Virus record (IMG/VR): IMGVR_UViG_3300044970_002554
Coordinates: 1-29,849 of that record
DNA length: 29,849 nucleotides
Source of the DNA: a virus
Reading direction: 5' to 3' (one strand)
In this document: positions 28,377 to 29,849 of the stretch, one piece after another
Layout: each line of letters opens with the position of its first letter
Numbering within the stretch: the stretch's first letter is position 1
The notes under the pieces: generated by a model
Told to the model about the DNA's origin: nothing
Seen by the model: only the letters and a program-made list of their open reading frames with translations
The model's database searches: none
Translations under genes and position numbers: made by a program

Positions 28377-29849
28377 ATGAGCAAAGCTGGTAAATTAGTC
28401 AAGGATATGGTGAAGGCCAAGAAAGAGTCTGTTATGGGCAAACTTGGCGATTCACCATACGAGGATCCAATGGAACCTTGGTCTGCAAAATATGCACAGC
28501 CCGTCAAAGAGGAAGCCATAAATGAGGACGGCCTTTTGATGAAGTACATCCGTTCCCTCGGATTTAATCCAGAATTTATGTCATTCGCACAGCGTTCTTC
28601 ATATGCACGTTCGAATGCTTTTAAACGTTTCAAAACTGGCCACACATTTGATCGTGAAAAACAGAATTTGAAAACAGAAGAAGCTGAACAACTCGATGAA
28701 GCTGGTACAGGTCTTCTAATGTCTTTCATTAAGTCTAAAGGTTTAAATCCATTGACGATGGATGGAAATCAAAAGAAAGCATATGCACGTTCTTCAGAAT
28801 TCAAAATTTTCAAGATGCGCCACATGAAAGAAACATCCGGTATGGGTGAGCGTGGTGATGATTGGAACGAAGAAAAGAAAGCAGTAAAAGAAGCTGTTGA
28901 TGTTAAAGACACAGTGACGATGGACATTCCATTGCTAATTCGTGTTCTGGAGTATGCACGTGAAGATGCTAAGACTGATATGGACCTACACAAAGTTGTT
29001 GAGAATCTAATCAACATGCGTGGTGAAGGTGCATTATCTATGGACATGTACAATAAAATTGTTGCAATCAAAGAAGAAATTGAAAAGCTAGACGAACTTT
29101 CTTCCGACATGCTAGGTCGTTATAAAAAAGCCGCCGGCGTTCAAGCATCTGCCGCAGATAAAGCTGGTGATTATGCCAAGGGTAACAAACGTTTCTCTGG
29201 TATCATGAAAGCAACCAAAAAACAATTCGATAATGATGCCAAAAAAATTAACGAATTAAAAAATCAAAACGATAATATGGAAATCGATGACCGTATTACA
29301 CGTGAAGATTTGCGTAAGTGGTTCAGCAAAACTGATCCTGAAGGTGATTGGAAAAGAATCAACTCAAAAGGTGATGCAGTGGGTCCGTGTGCCAGAGAAC
29401 CAGGTGAACCTAAGCCAAAATGTATGTCAAAGGAAAAACGTGCTGAATTAAGTAAGAGTGAACGTGCGGCCGCAGTAGCAACTAAACGTAAGCATGACCC
29501 TGTTGCAGACAGAGCCGGAAAAGGCGGTAAACCCGTCAATGTTTCGAATTATGGTAAGGGTAAACTGGGTGAAGAAACCGTTGATGAAGCATGTTGGGAT
29601 ACTCACAAAAAAGTTGGCATGAAAATGAAGGGTGGCAAGATGGTTCCAGATTGCAGACCTAAAAACGAAGAAGTTGAGCAAATCGATGAAAAGAATAAGC
29701 CAACAAATCCTGCACTATGGTCCAGAGCAAAATCAATGGCCCGTTCCAAGTTCGATGTTTATCCTTCTGCATATGCAAACGGTTGGGCATCTAAATGGTA
29801 TAAGTCAAAAGGTGGTGGTTGGAAGTCTGTCAAAGAAGACGTTGTGCAA
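28377..29849 (+). CDS. Large modular phage protein, 3'-truncated by the window edge
   Basis: An open frame of 491 codons runs off the right edge. Residues 53-86 and 113-146 are two copies of a helical repeat (LLMxxIxSxGxNP...YARSxxFKxFK). A coiled-coil-like middle (about 165-300) follows. Then come small basic modules: CWDTHKKVGMKMKGGKMVP and TNPALWSRAKSMARSKF with YANGWASKWYKSKGGGW. These modules recur in marine T4-like phage proteins. Modules are joined by acidic linkers EEAEQLDEA, GEETVDEAC and EEVEQIDEK. ATG 28377 is the first start after the upstream stop. Likely structural or internal, but not proven. Confidence 0.68.
   Translation, partial: MSKAGKLVKDMVKAKKESVMGKLGDSPYEDPMEPWSAKYAQPVKEEAINEDGLLMKYIRSLGFNPEFMSFAQRSSYARSNAFKRFKTGHTFDREKQNLKTEEAEQLDEAGTGLLMSFIKSKGLNPLTMDGNQKKAYARSSEFKIFKMRHMKETSGMGERGDDWNEEKKAVKEAVDVKDTVTMDIPLLIRVLEYAREDAKTDMDLHKVVENLINMRGEGALSMDMYNKIVAIKEEIEKLDELSSDMLGRYKKAAGVQASAADKAGDYAKGNKRFSGIMKATKKQFDNDAKKINELKNQNDNMEIDDRITREDLRKWFSKTDPEGDWKRINSKGDAVGPCAREPGEPKPKCMSKEKRAELSKSERAAAVATKRKHDPVADRAGKGGKPVNVSNYGKGKLGEETVDEACWDTHKKVGMKMKGGKMVPDCRPKNEEVEQIDEKNKPTNPALWSRAKSMARSKFDVYPSAYANGWASKWYKSKGGGWKSVKEDVVQ

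Noticed and set aside
1-29849. CRISPR arrays, insertion sequences, integrase or attachment sites
   Set aside because: No regularly spaced direct repeats, transposase, integrase or target-site duplications were seen.

Overview
The window reads as part of the genome of a large T4-like tailed phage (myovirus type) that infects a Gram-negative bacterium. It holds the T4-type replication core in the usual order: family B DNA polymerase gp43, the RecA-like recombinase UvsX and the DnaB-like helicase gp41. There are also phage-borne tRNAs, many genes that overlap by one to four bases, and T4-type late-promoter boxes (TATAAATA and CTAAATA). The Gram-negative host is inferred from heptose/LPS-type sugar genes and from an outer-membrane curli secretion channel. 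No lysogeny genes are visible.

Layout. (1) 1-2550: the end of an unknown gene, tRNA-Phe, then a compact ADP-heptose-type cassette (HldE-like nucleotidyltransferase, HldE-like sugar kinase, cupin, C-terminally shortened HldD-like epimerase). (2) 2551-4873: an RNA island. It has tRNA-Leu(CAA), a strong sigma70-type promoter and about 450 bases of structured non-coding RNA. That RNA contains three T-loop mimics and two apparently circularly permuted tRNA-like modules. Next come a Ro60-like HEAT/vWA protein gene (TROVE or DUF2828 type), a terminator that overlaps a long imperfect hairpin, tRNA-Leu(UAA) and a CAU tRNA. (3) 4875-10668, minus strand: one operon with a CTAAATA late-promoter box. It encodes two paralogous holin-like membrane proteins, a small AbrB-like protein, CsgF, CsgG, a curlin-repeat protein, a FecR-domain protein and a CHASE2 class III adenylate cyclase. 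(4) 10732-17937: an oxygenase-like protein, a small Sm-like protein, gp43, UvsX, gp41, a PD-(D/E)XK nuclease candidate and small conserved proteins. (5) 17941-24262: a sugar-modification cassette with several glycosyltransferase-like proteins, an HtrL/YibB protein, a HAD phosphatase, a sugar nucleotidyltransferase, an FkbM methyltransferase and a GDPD-like protein. (6) 24300-29849: a ligase-like nucleotidyltransferase, a two-domain nucleotidyltransferase-kinase, and modular low-complexity proteins. Some of these have leaders and internal sites that resemble T4 capsid-targeting and prohead-protease signals.

Two sets of genes stand out. The first is a compact curli-like amyloid export module linked to a FecR/CHASE2-cyclase pair and holin-like proteins under a late phage promoter. 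The second is a Ro60-like RNP island in which Y-RNA-like, tRNA-mimicking RNAs lie on both sides of the protein gene. All functional calls come from reading the sequence; no database search was run.
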